A DNA stretch of 50,089 nt from an uncultured Muribaculaceae bacterium (GCA_948788915.1 CAQFOZ010000014.1:1-50089), one strand, 5' to 3'. Shown: positions 18,901 to 27,289, numbered from the stretch's first letter. Made by a program: numbers and translations. Notes: generated by a model from the sequence alone, not told the origin.

Positions 18901-21900
18901 CAGGATGGCAAATCACCTGCAGATGATCCTAACGGACTCGGCACGGTCAATACATCCCTGTCGATCATGTATCAGGCATTCATCGGACGCCTTGACACCG
19001 ATGGCGTGCTAAAGAACATTAACTTCGCTGCTGACTGTTCCGATGAACGTTACAGCTACGGAGCCATTGCAGTAGCTCAGTGTAAAGGGACTATAGACAA
19101 TGTGCGTAACTATGCATCGGTACGTGTCTACAATGGTAATGCCGGTTCTATAGCCGCTACCACAGAGGCCGGAGCAGTAATCCGCAATTGTTTCAACGCG
19201 GGTAATGTTACCTCGGGGGCTGCCACTGCCGGCGGTATCGTAGGAACTAACAAGGGTAATATTGAGAATTGCGCAAATACAGGTAATATCGCCACTGCTA
19301 TTATTACCAACAAGACAGTCAACCCCGGTGCAACGACAATGGGCAACGTCGGAGGTATAGCCGGCTCAATGAGCGGTGGTACATTGCTAAACGTTCTCAA
19401 TACGGGTGCAGTATATGCCTACACTCATAATGCGGGAGGCATTTGTGGAAACTGGCTTTCCAAGGAAACTACTGTCGGTGCCGTAAGTTACGGAACCGTT
19501 GGTACCGCACCTGCTAAAATCACCACGATGGGCGGTTTTGCCGGAGACTTTGGCACAGGGGCCTCAATTCCCGCAGGCTCTTCGGCCAACTATTTTGATA
19601 CTCAGATTGCAGGCTCTGGTTCTGTTGGCATCAAACAGGCAGAAGGCATTGTTGCCGTTGAAACTGCCAGACTTACATCCGGTGATGCTCTCACGGGTCT
19701 TGACAGTGAGGTATGGGATTTCCAGGCAGGCATCTATCCGGTACTCAAAACGTATGTCAATGAACCGTCGCTTGACGCAAGCCGCCGCATTGTAATCACA
19801 ATGCCTGCTGGTGAAACACGTGTCAATCTCCATGCTAAATCCATTTTGGCTCAGCCTGAAGGTATCTCATGGACTCTTTCCGATGGTACCGTATTCTCAA
19901 TCAATGGTTACGAACTCCTTGCGCCTGCAAGTGTCGAGAAGGAAGTCACAGATACACTTACTGCCCAATATAAGGGAATAACCAAGATAATTGATCTTTC
20001 GTCCAAACCCGCTTGTCCTGTTGTAGGCGACGGTACTGCCGAAAATCCGCTTGCCATTCCGTCTGCCACAAAGTGGAATGAACTTGCCGACTGGATGCAG
20101 ATGATGCTTTTCAATACTCAGGGCATTTATGTGGTGCTCTCCGATGACATTGATTTCAAAGGCAGTGACATGAAACCGCTTTCTTCCAATGACGCGAATC
20201 CATGGCAGGGAACATTCGACGGGCGCGGACATGTAGTCACGGGGTTTGAAAGAGTCACAGAAGGCTCATATCCTGCGGTGTTCAACACCATAACAGCCGA
20301 AGGCGTTGTGAAGAATGTGACATTCCGTGGCAAACTCACCGGCAAGACCGGCGGTAATATTTCTGTTGTGGCGGGCAAACTCTACGGAAAAATAGAGAAG
20401 GTAACTACCGATGTGGAAATTACAACAACTGCAACACTCAATAGCATTGCCGGCATTGCGGCTGCAGCCTATACTGGTGCGTCGTTTACCGACTGCCATA
20501 ATCTGGGCAATATTACATCCAAAGGTACGCTCGTGGCCGGTATTTGTGTCGATGCCGCTCCCGGTGTCGATTTCACCGATTGCTCGAACGAAGGTGACCT
20601 TGCAACCTCCACCACTACGGCTAATACATACCTCGCCGGTATAGTGGCACAGACCAATCCCAACAGCTTCCTGCGTTGTTATAATACAGGTTCTCTGACA
20701 GGCTCCAACAAATCCAACGGAATTGCAGGTATCGTGGCTAACATGCGTGCCACAAGCGGACGCAAATATGTGTTCAACAACTGCTACAATACAGGAGATA
20801 TAACCGGTTCGGCTTTCCTTGGCGGTATCAGTGGTACATCTGCCACTACCGTGGGTCAGACAGCTATTGACGCGTCGCAGTGTTACAACACCGGAAAAAT
20901 AGAGTCAGTTGCTACTGCCAATGTAAGTTCCTCGGGTTCGGCTGGACTGTTTGCCGTCTATAATGCAGGGTCTGTAATTACCGAATGCCGAAACTCCGGC
21001 AAAGTAATCTCTGCCAAGTGCCAGAACATCGGTGGTATAACAGGTTACTATAAGGCTAATCCGAATACCGCTAATCCAGTCGTAATTTCTGATTGCGTCA
21101 ACGAGGGCTACATTACATCAGAGGCTCCCACTGCCGGAGGTATAGCTGGAACGATTACCGGTTTCACTACCATAACGGGCTGTTATAACCTGGCTCCTGT
21201 CACCGCTCTCAACAGTGTTGGTGGTATCGTGGGTGCAAGTATGGTTGTTTCCGGTGATATCAACAATTGCTGGAATTCCGGTACAATTCAGGCTACAGGT
21301 ACGGCTACCGGTGCATATACTGCAGCCAATTCAGGTATCGCTACCGGTGGTATTGCCGGCCGCGCCCAGGGTAAATACAGTTACTGCTATAATATGGGTG
21401 AAGTAAAAGGCGCAACATATGTGGGTGGTATCGCAGGACAGCCTACCAAGGGAACGTCGGCTACAGCATGTGGCACACAGGTTCTCAACTGTTACAATGC
21501 CGGTGCACTGTCATCGACCATCGAGTCTGGCGAAGTGGGCAATCTCATAGGCCTTGCCGCCAACTGGAACGAAAGCTTTAATAAAGCCGACGGCTCATTC
21601 TATTTAACCGACATCTATGGCAATAAAGCTACCGGAACAACTGTTGGCACAGGTGTTACTACCGGTGAATTAGTATCTCCGGAAGGTGTGACAATCGGTT
21701 CTGACTGGGAGCGTAATCTTTACTGTCTGCCGGTCATAAAGAAATATGCCGACAACGACGAGGCTCTTATTAACAGCATTTGTCTGCTTGAACAAGTGAA
21801 GGATGCCTTAATACCCGTCACTCCAGAGTCTGTTGTTTCCGGCACTATCTATGTAGGCAATCCGACAGGTACTGTCTGGACAAGCACCGACAATATATCG

Positions 21901-22149
21901 ATAGAAGGTAATGAGGTGGTATTTAATGAATATATCAATCGTGAGATCAGCCTTACCGCAAAACGAGGTGAAAACTCACGCACATTCAGCTTCAAGGCAG
22001 ATAAGCAGTCTGGTATAAACGGTATAGAGACTGATACTGACGGCTCTGCAGTGTATTATGACCTCACCGGACGTCGTGTCGACAATCCTGTTAATGGTAA
22101 TGTGTATATCCGCATAGTAGGAGAAAAGGCAAGCAAGATAATTATGTAA
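15925..22149 (+). CDS. Giant GLUG-repeat surface protein, three-module
   Basis: A 2,074-residue secreted protein, probably a surface adhesin or matrix protein; no specific function is recognisable. The signal peptide is MKKNLISALALIGFSAMALNSMG from the ATG at 15925. Three long modules follow (about 380-808, 905-1270 and 1369-1932). Each opens with a GxGTxxxPxxI box, then a DLD/DIDL strand and FDGxGHTI, continues as GLUG-type turns (GGIVGTNKGNIENC, GGISGTSATTVG) and closes with a W-x-YP-x-LK-like segment. Ig-like linkers separate the modules. The tail (AVYYDLTGRRVDNPVNGNVYIRIVG) resembles a type IX sorting domain. It is divergent from the btu operon and ends at a terminator. Confidence 0.85.
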   Translation: MKKNLISALALIGFSAMALNSMGISSLSEAKISATRLQKTVQTESASLATQEEPVMSINRSSGKTVPTPLSTPIVISTPGISEKAPRMNVASLSSVSDLVGSYVQTSVSLAGSAADSGNATKISLGNGDNAIVIERFWSNLYTPYLKVNATVDLASATISIPAQVVYNDETFGPISLVKTTDGAPLRNEPITAHIDTDGSITLDSPWGLYVDSEGAHKDKYLYANYNTRLRPANATLRFRTYNNPDAVYSYDILVEQTGSNMLEITNFANAGLVTNATLSGDRTMSIPYVPVEYYPFKGYLLDLYPVCDFQYDDSTGVGSIKYYTFGLNSTPAASGDNTTISWGNWALLAPGVGTLDINSEGSIILKEGEIKYPTDYDANFEGKGTQSEPFLIKTVDNLNALASIVNKTKCPAGQKTVLVYPDTYFRLEADLDLQNIPFTAIGAEQYHTFAGIFDGNGHTIKNFKQSLQSGLNYGGLFGLIGGNAVIKNLTVEHADLSTNAHTGIIVGTGHGVIDNCHVSNADIVNYNTATGAITGLFEGEVKNCTVNDALVYGLGGYTGGIIGELTAYVVDNALVRSSITNCSVTNSNIAVWGTNEAGNLAGGVAGNIYWSEISNCYFSGTIDGSYEVNGSAATNIVGGVAGAVQNSNISNCFAVGNFVVQDYKSYVGGVAGMLAGNMTNCYAAGAVQGANTTFAGGLVGAVYHATVDILTKETAKSTIKSSYTSTQVTAYVTGIDNKTQLRELVGSFVVSDGISTLDDMVTITDSYYNTDLTNYGGTRCQATTATLTDGNLPAGFGSEVWTTTNGLYPRLKGMDSGQAALMSASSIAFADGSTASRVRANATLRPQGNTQYFVLADGKPSKTGKYCSINGNTLEIGTDNGVDIIMVTNGAVVYPISLSITGNGLDGMGTAESPMLINNKEDLKLLASLVTPENPFHGVHLLMTDDIDLEGETEFIGIAVSKTNNVNLVFSGIFDGGGHTIHNMKMHGVTWQDGKSPADDPNGLGTVNTSLSIMYQAFIGRLDTDGVLKNINFAADCSDERYSYGAIAVAQCKGTIDNVRNYASVRVYNGNAGSIAATTEAGAVIRNCFNAGNVTSGAATAGGIVGTNKGNIENCANTGNIATAIITNKTVNPGATTMGNVGGIAGSMSGGTLLNVLNTGAVYAYTHNAGGICGNWLSKETTVGAVSYGTVGTAPAKITTMGGFAGDFGTGASIPAGSSANYFDTQIAGSGSVGIKQAEGIVAVETARLTSGDALTGLDSEVWDFQAGIYPVLKTYVNEPSLDASRRIVITMPAGETRVNLHAKSILAQPEGISWTLSDGTVFSINGYELLAPASVEKEVTDTLTAQYKGITKIIDLSSKPACPVVGDGTAENPLAIPSATKWNELADWMQMMLFNTQGIYVVLSDDIDFKGSDMKPLSSNDANPWQGTFDGRGHVVTGFERVTEGSYPAVFNTITAEGVVKNVTFRGKLTGKTGGNISVVAGKLYGKIEKVTTDVEITTTATLNSIAGIAAAAYTGASFTDCHNLGNITSKGTLVAGICVDAAPGVDFTDCSNEGDLATSTTTANTYLAGIVAQTNPNSFLRCYNTGSLTGSNKSNGIAGIVANMRATSGRKYVFNNCYNTGDITGSAFLGGISGTSATTVGQTAIDASQCYNTGKIESVATANVSSSGSAGLFAVYNAGSVITECRNSGKVISAKCQNIGGITGYYKANPNTANPVVISDCVNEGYITSEAPTAGGIAGTITGFTTITGCYNLAPVTALNSVGGIVGASMVVSGDINNCWNSGTIQATGTATGAYTAANSGIATGGIAGRAQGKYSYCYNMGEVKGATYVGGIAGQPTKGTSATACGTQVLNCYNAGALSSTIESGEVGNLIGLAANWNESFNKADGSFYLTDIYGNKATGTTVGTGVTTGELVSPEGVTIGSDWERNLYCLPVIKKYADNDEALINSICLLEQVKDALIPVTPESVVSGTIYVGNPTGTVWTSTDNISIEGNEVVFNEYINREISLTAKRGENSRTFSFKADKQSGINGIETDTDGSAVYYDLTGRRVDNPVNGNVYIRIVGEKASKIIM

Positions 22150-22179
22150 TATCGTGCTTGTTCTCATAACCGTGTTTTG

Positions 22180-22221
22180 ATTACCATTGGCAGCACCGAA
22201 GTTGCCAATGGTAATTTTTTT
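22180..22221 (+). terminator. Intrinsic terminator after the GLUG protein gene
   Basis: A perfect 13-bp stem, ATTACCATTGGCA (22180-22192) and its complement (22203-22215), with a 10-base loop and a T tract behind it, 30 bases after the stop codon. Confidence 0.85.
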
Positions 22222-22298
22222 GAGTCTGAAGTGTGTCTGGATAATCTCTAAAAATGCACAAGATTTGAAAATCTGGGCATAAATTAAGAAAAATTTAT

Positions 22299-22306
22299 TA
22301 ACTTTG
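22299..22306 (+). promoter_or_regulatory. Candidate -7 box of the etf operon
   Basis: TAACTTTG matches TAnnTTTG 8/8. A poor -33 candidate (TCTG, 22272-22275) is 23 bases upstream. Transcription would begin near 22313, right at the foot of the stem-loop at 22318-22395. Confidence 0.45.
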
Positions 22307-22317
22307 TCACAATTTGC

Positions 22318-22395
22318 GTGGATACTCCAAGTACATACGTGCAGATGAAGTGTCGAGAAAGACTAATGCACGTCCGTATGTCGAAGCATATCCAC
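22318..22395 (+). ncRNA. Structured 5' leader (long stem-loop) before etfB
   Basis: GTGGATA (22318-22324) pairs with TATCCAC (22389-22395). After a near-symmetric internal loop, ACATACG (22333-22339) pairs with CGTATGT (22375-22381) and TGCA (22340-22343) with TGCA (22367-22370). The loop holds a possible small hairpin around GAGAAA. It lies between the predicted transcription start and the etfB start at 22444. I recognise no known riboswitch class; it may be a cis-regulatory RNA. Confidence 0.5.
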
Positions 22396-22443
22396 ATCGT
22401 ATTAATGATAGAATAAATAACAAATAAAGATACGTATCAAATC

Positions 22444-23313
22444 ATGAGTTTGAACATTATTGTATTGGCAAAACAGGTTCCTGACACACGTAATGTGGGC
22501 AAGGATGCCATGAAAGAGGACGGAACGATAAATCGCGCCGTGCTTCCTGCCATTTTCAATCCTGAAGATTTGAATGCCCTTGAGCAGGCATTGAAGTTGA
22601 AAGAGATGTACCCCGGTACAAAAGTAACATTGCTTACCATGGGTCCGGCACGTGCCGCAGAAGTGATTCGTGAAGGCCTTTACCGTGGGGCAGATAATGG
22701 AATAGTGCTGTCTGACCGTGCGTTTGCCGGAGCTGACACTTTGGCAACGTCTTATGCACTGAACGCAGCTGTCCGTAAAATAGGAGACTATGACCTGATT
22801 ATCGGAGGCCGTCAGGCTATTGACGGAGATACCGCTCAGGTAGGTCCGCAGATTGCAGAGAAGCTGGGTCTGCCTCAGGTTACATATGCAGAGGAGATTG
22901 TATGTGTGGAGAATGGTAAGGCTACAGTGAAACGCCGTCTTGAAGGTGGCGTGGAGACTGTCAAGGCTCCTCTTCCATTGGTGATCACAGTTAACGGTTC
23001 TGCTGACGAATGCCGTCCGCGTAATGCACGCAATGTTCAGAAATATAAATATGCCGCAGTTCCTTCCGAGGTTGCAAACGATGAGGCCAAGAAGGCATTT
23101 GTAGAGGCCCGTCCTTATCTGCAGATAGGAGAATGGACTGCAGCTTCTGTGGACGCAGACCTTCAGCAGTGTGGTCTCGCAGGTTCTCCGACAAAGGTAA
23201 AGGGTATCGAAAATGTTGTGTTTACCGCGAAAGATGCCCGTCGTGTGGAGAACAACGAAGAGGAACTCGAAGGTCTTATTAAGGAATTAATCGCTAACCA
23301 TACAATCGGCTAA
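22444..23313 (+). CDS. etfB: Electron transfer flavoprotein subunit beta
   Basis: A 289-residue EtfB/FixA-type subunit. It contains the family's N-terminal LAKQVPDT, the nucleotide-binding GPARAAEVIREGLYRGAD segment and GGRQAIDGDTAQVGPQIAEKLGLPQVTYA. With EtfA it forms a flavin heterodimer that takes electrons from acyl-CoA dehydrogenase or, in the bifurcating type, passes NADH electrons to two acceptors. The two types cannot be told apart safely by eye. It leads the operon, 2 bases before etfA, behind a structured leader. Confidence 0.95.
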   Translation: MSLNIIVLAKQVPDTRNVGKDAMKEDGTINRAVLPAIFNPEDLNALEQALKLKEMYPGTKVTLLTMGPARAAEVIREGLYRGADNGIVLSDRAFAGADTLATSYALNAAVRKIGDYDLIIGGRQAIDGDTAQVGPQIAEKLGLPQVTYAEEIVCVENGKATVKRRLEGGVETVKAPLPLVITVNGSADECRPRNARNVQKYKYAAVPSEVANDEAKKAFVEARPYLQIGEWTAASVDADLQQCGLAGSPTKVKGIENVVFTAKDARRVENNEEELEGLIKELIANHTIG

Positions 23314-23315
23314 AA

Positions 23316-24347
23316 ATGGCAACAGATAAGAATAATTTGATCGTATATTGCGAATACGAAGACGGCAAAGTTGCAGACGTAAGTCTTGAACTTCTAACCA
23401 AAGGCCGTGCATTGGCCGATAAACTCGGAATCAAACTTGAGGCCGTTGTGGCAGGAGATAATCTTAAGGATATAGAGAATCAAATCTTCCCTTATGGTGT
23501 AGACAAGGTGTATAAGTTTGAGGACAAACACCTTTATCCCTACACTTCTCTTCCCCACAGCTCAATACTGATTAATCTTTTCAAGGAGATACAACCCCAG
23601 ATAGCGTTTATGGGAGCGACATCGATCGGACGAGATCTGGGTCCGCGTGTTTCATCCGCTTTGCACAGCGGCTTGACAGCCGATTGCACCTCTCTTGAGA
23701 TTGGAGACCACAAAGATCCCAAAACAGGTAAGGAATATAAAAATCTTCTTTATCAGATACGTCCGGCATTCGGTGGAAACATCGTTGCGACTATCGTGAA
23801 TCCGGACAATCGTCCTCAGATGGCTACCGTGCGTGAGGGCGTTATGAAGAAAGAGATCAAGAATCCCGATTATAAGGGAGAGGTTGTTAATCTCGATGTC
23901 AACAAATATACATGTCCGGAAGACTATGTTGTCGAGGTGATTGACCGGCACATTGAAAAATCCAAAGTTAATCTGAAAGGCTCGCCTGTAATTGTTGCCG
24001 GTGGCTATGGCGTGGGAAGCAAAGAAAATTTTGATTTGCTTACCAAATTTGCCGATGTGCTTGGCGGAGAAGTCGGAGCAAGCCGTGCCGCAGTAGATGC
24101 CGGCTGGGTTGATCATGACCGTCAGATAGGACAGACCGGTGTTACTGTTCGTCCGAAACTTTATATCGCATGTGGAATTTCCGGTCAGATACAGCACATC
24201 GCAGGAATGCAGGATTCCTCTATCATTATATCAATCAACTCTGATCCTGACGCACCTATCAATGCAATTGCAGATTATGTGATAACAGGCAAGATGGAGG
24301 ATGTGTTGCCAAAACTCATTAAGTATTACAAAAAGAATTCAAAATAA
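23316..24347 (+). CDS. etfA: Electron transfer flavoprotein subunit alpha
   Basis: A 343-residue EtfA/FixB-type subunit. The C-terminal FAD-binding domain is clear: GASRAAVDAGWVDHDRQIGQTG, then the KLYIACGISGQIQHIAGM stretch and SINSDPDAPINAIADYVITG. The N-terminal half shows GATSIGRDLGPRVSSALHSGLTADC. It is placed between etfB (2-base gap) and the acyl-CoA dehydrogenase gene (1-base gap), so the three are expressed together and probably form one complex. Confidence 0.95.
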   Translation: MATDKNNLIVYCEYEDGKVADVSLELLTKGRALADKLGIKLEAVVAGDNLKDIENQIFPYGVDKVYKFEDKHLYPYTSLPHSSILINLFKEIQPQIAFMGATSIGRDLGPRVSSALHSGLTADCTSLEIGDHKDPKTGKEYKNLLYQIRPAFGGNIVATIVNPDNRPQMATVREGVMKKEIKNPDYKGEVVNLDVNKYTCPEDYVVEVIDRHIEKSKVNLKGSPVIVAGGYGVGSKENFDLLTKFADVLGGEVGASRAAVDAGWVDHDRQIGQTGVTVRPKLYIACGISGQIQHIAGMQDSSIIISINSDPDAPINAIADYVITGKMEDVLPKLIKYYKKNSK

Positions 24348-24348
24348 G

Positions 24349-26052
24349 ATGGCTAATTTCTATACAGATAATGAGGCGTTGAAATTCTACCTCAATCATC
24401 CGATGATGAAAAAAATCGTGGAGTTGAAGGAGAGAAATTTCGCCGATGCAGATAAATTTGACTATGCACCCAAAGATTTTGAAGATGCTTTGGATTCGTA
24501 TGACAGAGTTCTTGATATCGTGGGAGATATCTGTGGCAATATCATAGCAGAGAATGCCGAAAGTGTTGATCACGAGGGTCCGAGAGTAGAAAATGGCCGT
24601 GTTATATATGCTTCTGCTACTGAGAAGAATCTGGATGCCTGCCGTAAAGCCGGTCTGATGGGTATGTCTATGCCCCGTCGTCTCGGCGGCTTGAATTTCC
24701 CGATCACCCCGTATATCATGGCAGCGGATATTGTAAGCCGCGCTGATACCGGCTTTGAGAATCTCTGGGGACTTCAGGACTGTGCTGAAACAATCTATGA
24801 GTTCGCTGATGAGGAGCAGAAACAGAAATATATTCCGAGAGTCTGTGCCGGTGAGACAATGTCAATGGACCTTACCGAACCGGATGCCGGTTCAGACCTT
24901 CAGTCGGTAATGCTGAAGGCGACACAGAAGGAGGACGGTAGCTGGGTGCTTAATGGTGTTAAGCGTTTTATCACCAATGGAGACAGCGACATTCATCTGG
25001 TATTGGCCCGCTCGGAAGAGGGAACAAAGGACGGACGAGGCCTGTCAATGTTTATCTATGACAAGAGAAACGGTGGAGTAAATGTACGCCGTATCGAGAA
25101 TAAGATGGGTATCAAAGGAAGCCCGACATGTGAGCTTGTATACAAAGACGCACCTGCAGAATTGGTGGGCAGTCGCAAACTTGGTCTTATCAAATATGTG
25201 ATGGCTCTTATGAACGGAGCCCGTCTCGGTATTGCCGCACAGAGTGTAGGTGTAAGTGAAATAGCTTATCGTGAGGCTCTGGCTTATGCCAAAGACCGCA
25301 AACAGTTTGGAAAGGCTATAATCGAGTTCCCGGCGGTATCCGAGATTCTTTCTGTAATGAAGGCCAAACTGGACGCTTCCCGCACATTGCTTTATGCATG
25401 TTCAAGATTTGTTGACATGTATAAAATTTATGATGATATTGCCAAAGAGCGTAAACTTGAGGTTGAGGAGAAAAAAGAGGCAAAATATTACAGCCGTCTC
25501 GCAGATGCGTTCACACCTCTTGCAAAGGGTATGACTTCTGAGTTCTGTAATCAGAATGCTTACGACTGCATCCAGATTCACGGAGGTTCCGGTTTCATGA
25601 AAGATTATGCCTGCGAGCGTATATATCGTGATGCCCGTATCACATCAATATATGAGGGTACAACCCAGTTGCAGGTGGTTGCCGCAATACGCCATGTCAC
25701 CACCGGCACATTCCTTAACTGGATCAAAGAGCAAGAAGACAAACATGTTGCTGTGAAAAACGAGGATGTTAAGGCTATCCTTAAGCAAATGACCCAGCAA
25801 TATGCCGCTGCGGTTGAGGCTGTAGGCAGTGTGGACAGCACCGAATATCATGACTTTATGGCACGCCGTCTTGTAGAGATGGCCGGATATACTGTCATGG
25901 GCTATCTTCTTCTTGATGATGCTCAGAGAGATGATTCATTCCGTAAATCACTGAATGTATTTGTCAAACTTGGTCAGGCAGAGGTTGCAAAGCATGCTGA
26001 TTTTATCAGTAATTTCCGCCCCGAGCAGATAGCAGATTATTTGTATAAATAA
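24349..26052 (+). CDS. Acyl-CoA dehydrogenase
   Basis: A 567-residue FAD-dependent acyl-CoA dehydrogenase, starting at the ATG one base after etfA. The FAD/substrate segments MSMDLTEPDAGSDLQSV, NGVKRFITNGD, AYAKDRKQFGKAI and CIQIHGGSGFMKDYACERIYRDARI are all present. The probable catalytic base is Glu436 in SIYEGTTQLQ, at the medium-chain family position. It is longer than the usual 380 residues, with an extra helical C-terminal domain (about 460-567), as in other Bacteroidetes members. Electrons should go to the adjacent EtfAB. Chain-length preference is not readable; a role in butyrate-type or branched acid metabolism is possible. Confidence 0.93.
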   Translation: MANFYTDNEALKFYLNHPMMKKIVELKERNFADADKFDYAPKDFEDALDSYDRVLDIVGDICGNIIAENAESVDHEGPRVENGRVIYASATEKNLDACRKAGLMGMSMPRRLGGLNFPITPYIMAADIVSRADTGFENLWGLQDCAETIYEFADEEQKQKYIPRVCAGETMSMDLTEPDAGSDLQSVMLKATQKEDGSWVLNGVKRFITNGDSDIHLVLARSEEGTKDGRGLSMFIYDKRNGGVNVRRIENKMGIKGSPTCELVYKDAPAELVGSRKLGLIKYVMALMNGARLGIAAQSVGVSEIAYREALAYAKDRKQFGKAIIEFPAVSEILSVMKAKLDASRTLLYACSRFVDMYKIYDDIAKERKLEVEEKKEAKYYSRLADAFTPLAKGMTSEFCNQNAYDCIQIHGGSGFMKDYACERIYRDARITSIYEGTTQLQVVAAIRHVTTGTFLNWIKEQEDKHVAVKNEDVKAILKQMTQQYAAAVEAVGSVDSTEYHDFMARRLVEMAGYTVMGYLLLDDAQRDDSFRKSLNVFVKLGQAEVAKHADFISNFRPEQIADYLYK

Positions 26053-26071
26053 AAAATATGTATTAAATTTG
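26040..26071 (+). promoter_or_regulatory. Promoter of the rpsF operon
   Basis: TTTG (26040-26043), a 20-base spacer and TAAATTTG (26064-26071) give full consensus at both boxes. The -33 box is within the last codons of the acyl-CoA dehydrogenase gene. The predicted start is near 26077, leaving a leader of about 75 bases. Confidence 0.65.
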
Positions 26072-26118
26072 CAACGGTTTTTTCGGGATGAATATGCCTG
26101 TGAAAATCCGTTGCAAAT
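26067..26118. other. Inverted repeat over the rpsF promoter and leader
   Basis: ATTTGCAACGG (26067-26077) and its perfect complement CCGTTGCAAAT (26108-26118) flank a 30-base middle. The left arm overlaps the -7 box, so the stem would form in RNA only from an upstream start. It could be an operator, the end of the upstream transcript, or part of a ribosomal-protein leader of the S6:S18 type. Confidence 0.5.
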
Positions 26119-26150
26119 AACTTTTTAAATATTAATAATTTACAAAACGT

Positions 26151-26534
26151 ATGAATTGTTACGAAACCGTTTTCATTTTAACTCCCGTTTTGTCTGACGA
26201 CCAGATGAAGGAAGCGGTAGAGAAATTCAAAGACGTTCTCAAGCAGAATAATGCTGAGATTGTCAATGAAGAATTGTGGGGTTTGCGCAAACTTGCATAT
26301 CCTATCCAGAAGAAATCCACTGGCTTCTACGTATTGGTAGAGTTCAAGGCAGAACCTACAATCGTGAGCAAACTTGAAACAGCATTCCGTCGCGACGAAC
26401 GCGTGATCCGTTTCTTGACTTTCCGTCTTGACAAATATGCTGCGGAGTATGCTGAAAAACGCAGAAGACTGAGAGCAGACAAAGCAAGTGAGAAACCAGC
26501 AGCTGAAACAGTTGCAGAAACTAAGGAGGCATAA
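26151..26534 (+). CDS. rpsF: 30S ribosomal protein S6
   Basis: A 127-residue S6 protein with the family pattern MNCYETVFILTPVLSD at the start and the LWGLRKLAYPIQKKSTGFYVLVEF core. It binds S18 and the central domain of 16S rRNA. The C-terminus has a charged, low-complexity tail (ADKASEKPAAETVAETKEA) common in this phylum. First gene of rpsF-rpsR-rplI; S18 follows after 2 bases. Confidence 0.97.
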   Translation: MNCYETVFILTPVLSDDQMKEAVEKFKDVLKQNNAEIVNEELWGLRKLAYPIQKKSTGFYVLVEFKAEPTIVSKLETAFRRDERVIRFLTFRLDKYAAEYAEKRRRLRADKASEKPAAETVAETKEA

Positions 26535-26536
26535 TC

Positions 26537-26803
26537 ATGGCAGCAAACAACGAAATTCGTTATCTCACTCCACTTACAGTGGATACAAAAAAGAAAAAAT
26601 ACTGCCGTTTCAAACGCAGCGGTATCAAATACATCGATTACAAAGATCCTGAGTTCCTTAAGAAATTCTTGAATGAGCAGGGTAAGATCCTTCCCCGCCG
26701 TATCACAGGAACATCTTTGAAATTCCAGAGAAGAGTGGCTCAGGCTGTGAAGCGTGCTCGTCATCTTGCATTGCTTCCCTACGTAACAGACTTGATGAAA
26801 TAA
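26537..26803 (+). CDS. rpsR: 30S ribosomal protein S18
   Basis: An 88-residue S18 protein. The RNA-binding core is plain: KKYCRFKRSGIKYIDYKDPEFL, LPRRITGTSLKFQRRVAQAVKRARHLALLPY. It pairs with S6 in the small-subunit platform. Gap to rpsF is 2 bases and to rplI 30 bases, the usual operon order. Confidence 0.97.
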   Translation: MAANNEIRYLTPLTVDTKKKKYCRFKRSGIKYIDYKDPEFLKKFLNEQGKILPRRITGTSLKFQRRVAQAVKRARHLALLPYVTDLMK

Positions 26804-26833
26804 TCATTTTTTAAACCTAATAAAAGCACAATT

Positions 26834-27289
26834 ATGAAACTTATTCTTAAAGAAAATGTAGCCAGCTTGGGTTATAAGGATGATGTTATCGAGGTAAAGA
26901 GCGGTTACGGTCGCAACTATCTTATTCCCCAGGGTCTTGCAATTATTGCTTCTGAGGCAGCTTTGAAGCAGCTTAAAGAGACACAGAAACAGCGCGCTCA
27001 TAAGATTGCCAAAATTTTGGCAGAAGCAGAGGCTGCGGCCGCTGCATTGGAGGGCGTGAAAGTGGTTATACCTGCTAAGGTAAGTGCCGCAGGTACTGTT
27101 TTTGGATCAGTAGGTGCCGTGCAGATTTCAGAGGCTTTGGCAGCTGCAGGTCATAATGTAGACAGCAAATTGATTTTTGTTAAAGATCCTGCAAAGGCAG
27201 TAGGTGTTTACACTGCTACTGTAAAACTTCACAAAGAGGTAAGTAAGGATATCGAATTTGAAGTAATAGCAGAAGCTGAAGAAGAGTAA
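26834..27289 (+). CDS. rplI: 50S ribosomal protein L9
   Basis: A 151-residue L9 protein with the N-terminal 23S rRNA-binding domain (MKLILKENVASLGYKDDVIEVKSGYGRNYLIPQGLA), the long connecting helix rich in Lys, Ala and Glu, and the C-terminal domain ending VIAEAEEE. Last gene of the ribosomal operon; a strong terminator starts 20 bases after its stop. Confidence 0.97.
   Translation: MKLILKENVASLGYKDDVIEVKSGYGRNYLIPQGLAIIASEAALKQLKETQKQRAHKIAKILAEAEAAAAALEGVKVVIPAKVSAAGTVFGSVGAVQISEALAAAGHNVDSKLIFVKDPAKAVGVYTATVKLHKEVSKDIEFEVIAEAEEE

Noticed and set aside
17065..21720. Possible nucleotide repeats or CRISPR-like array in the GLUG gene
   Set aside because: The repeats exist only at protein level, with variable spacing and diverged codons; there are no identical direct repeats with regular spacers.
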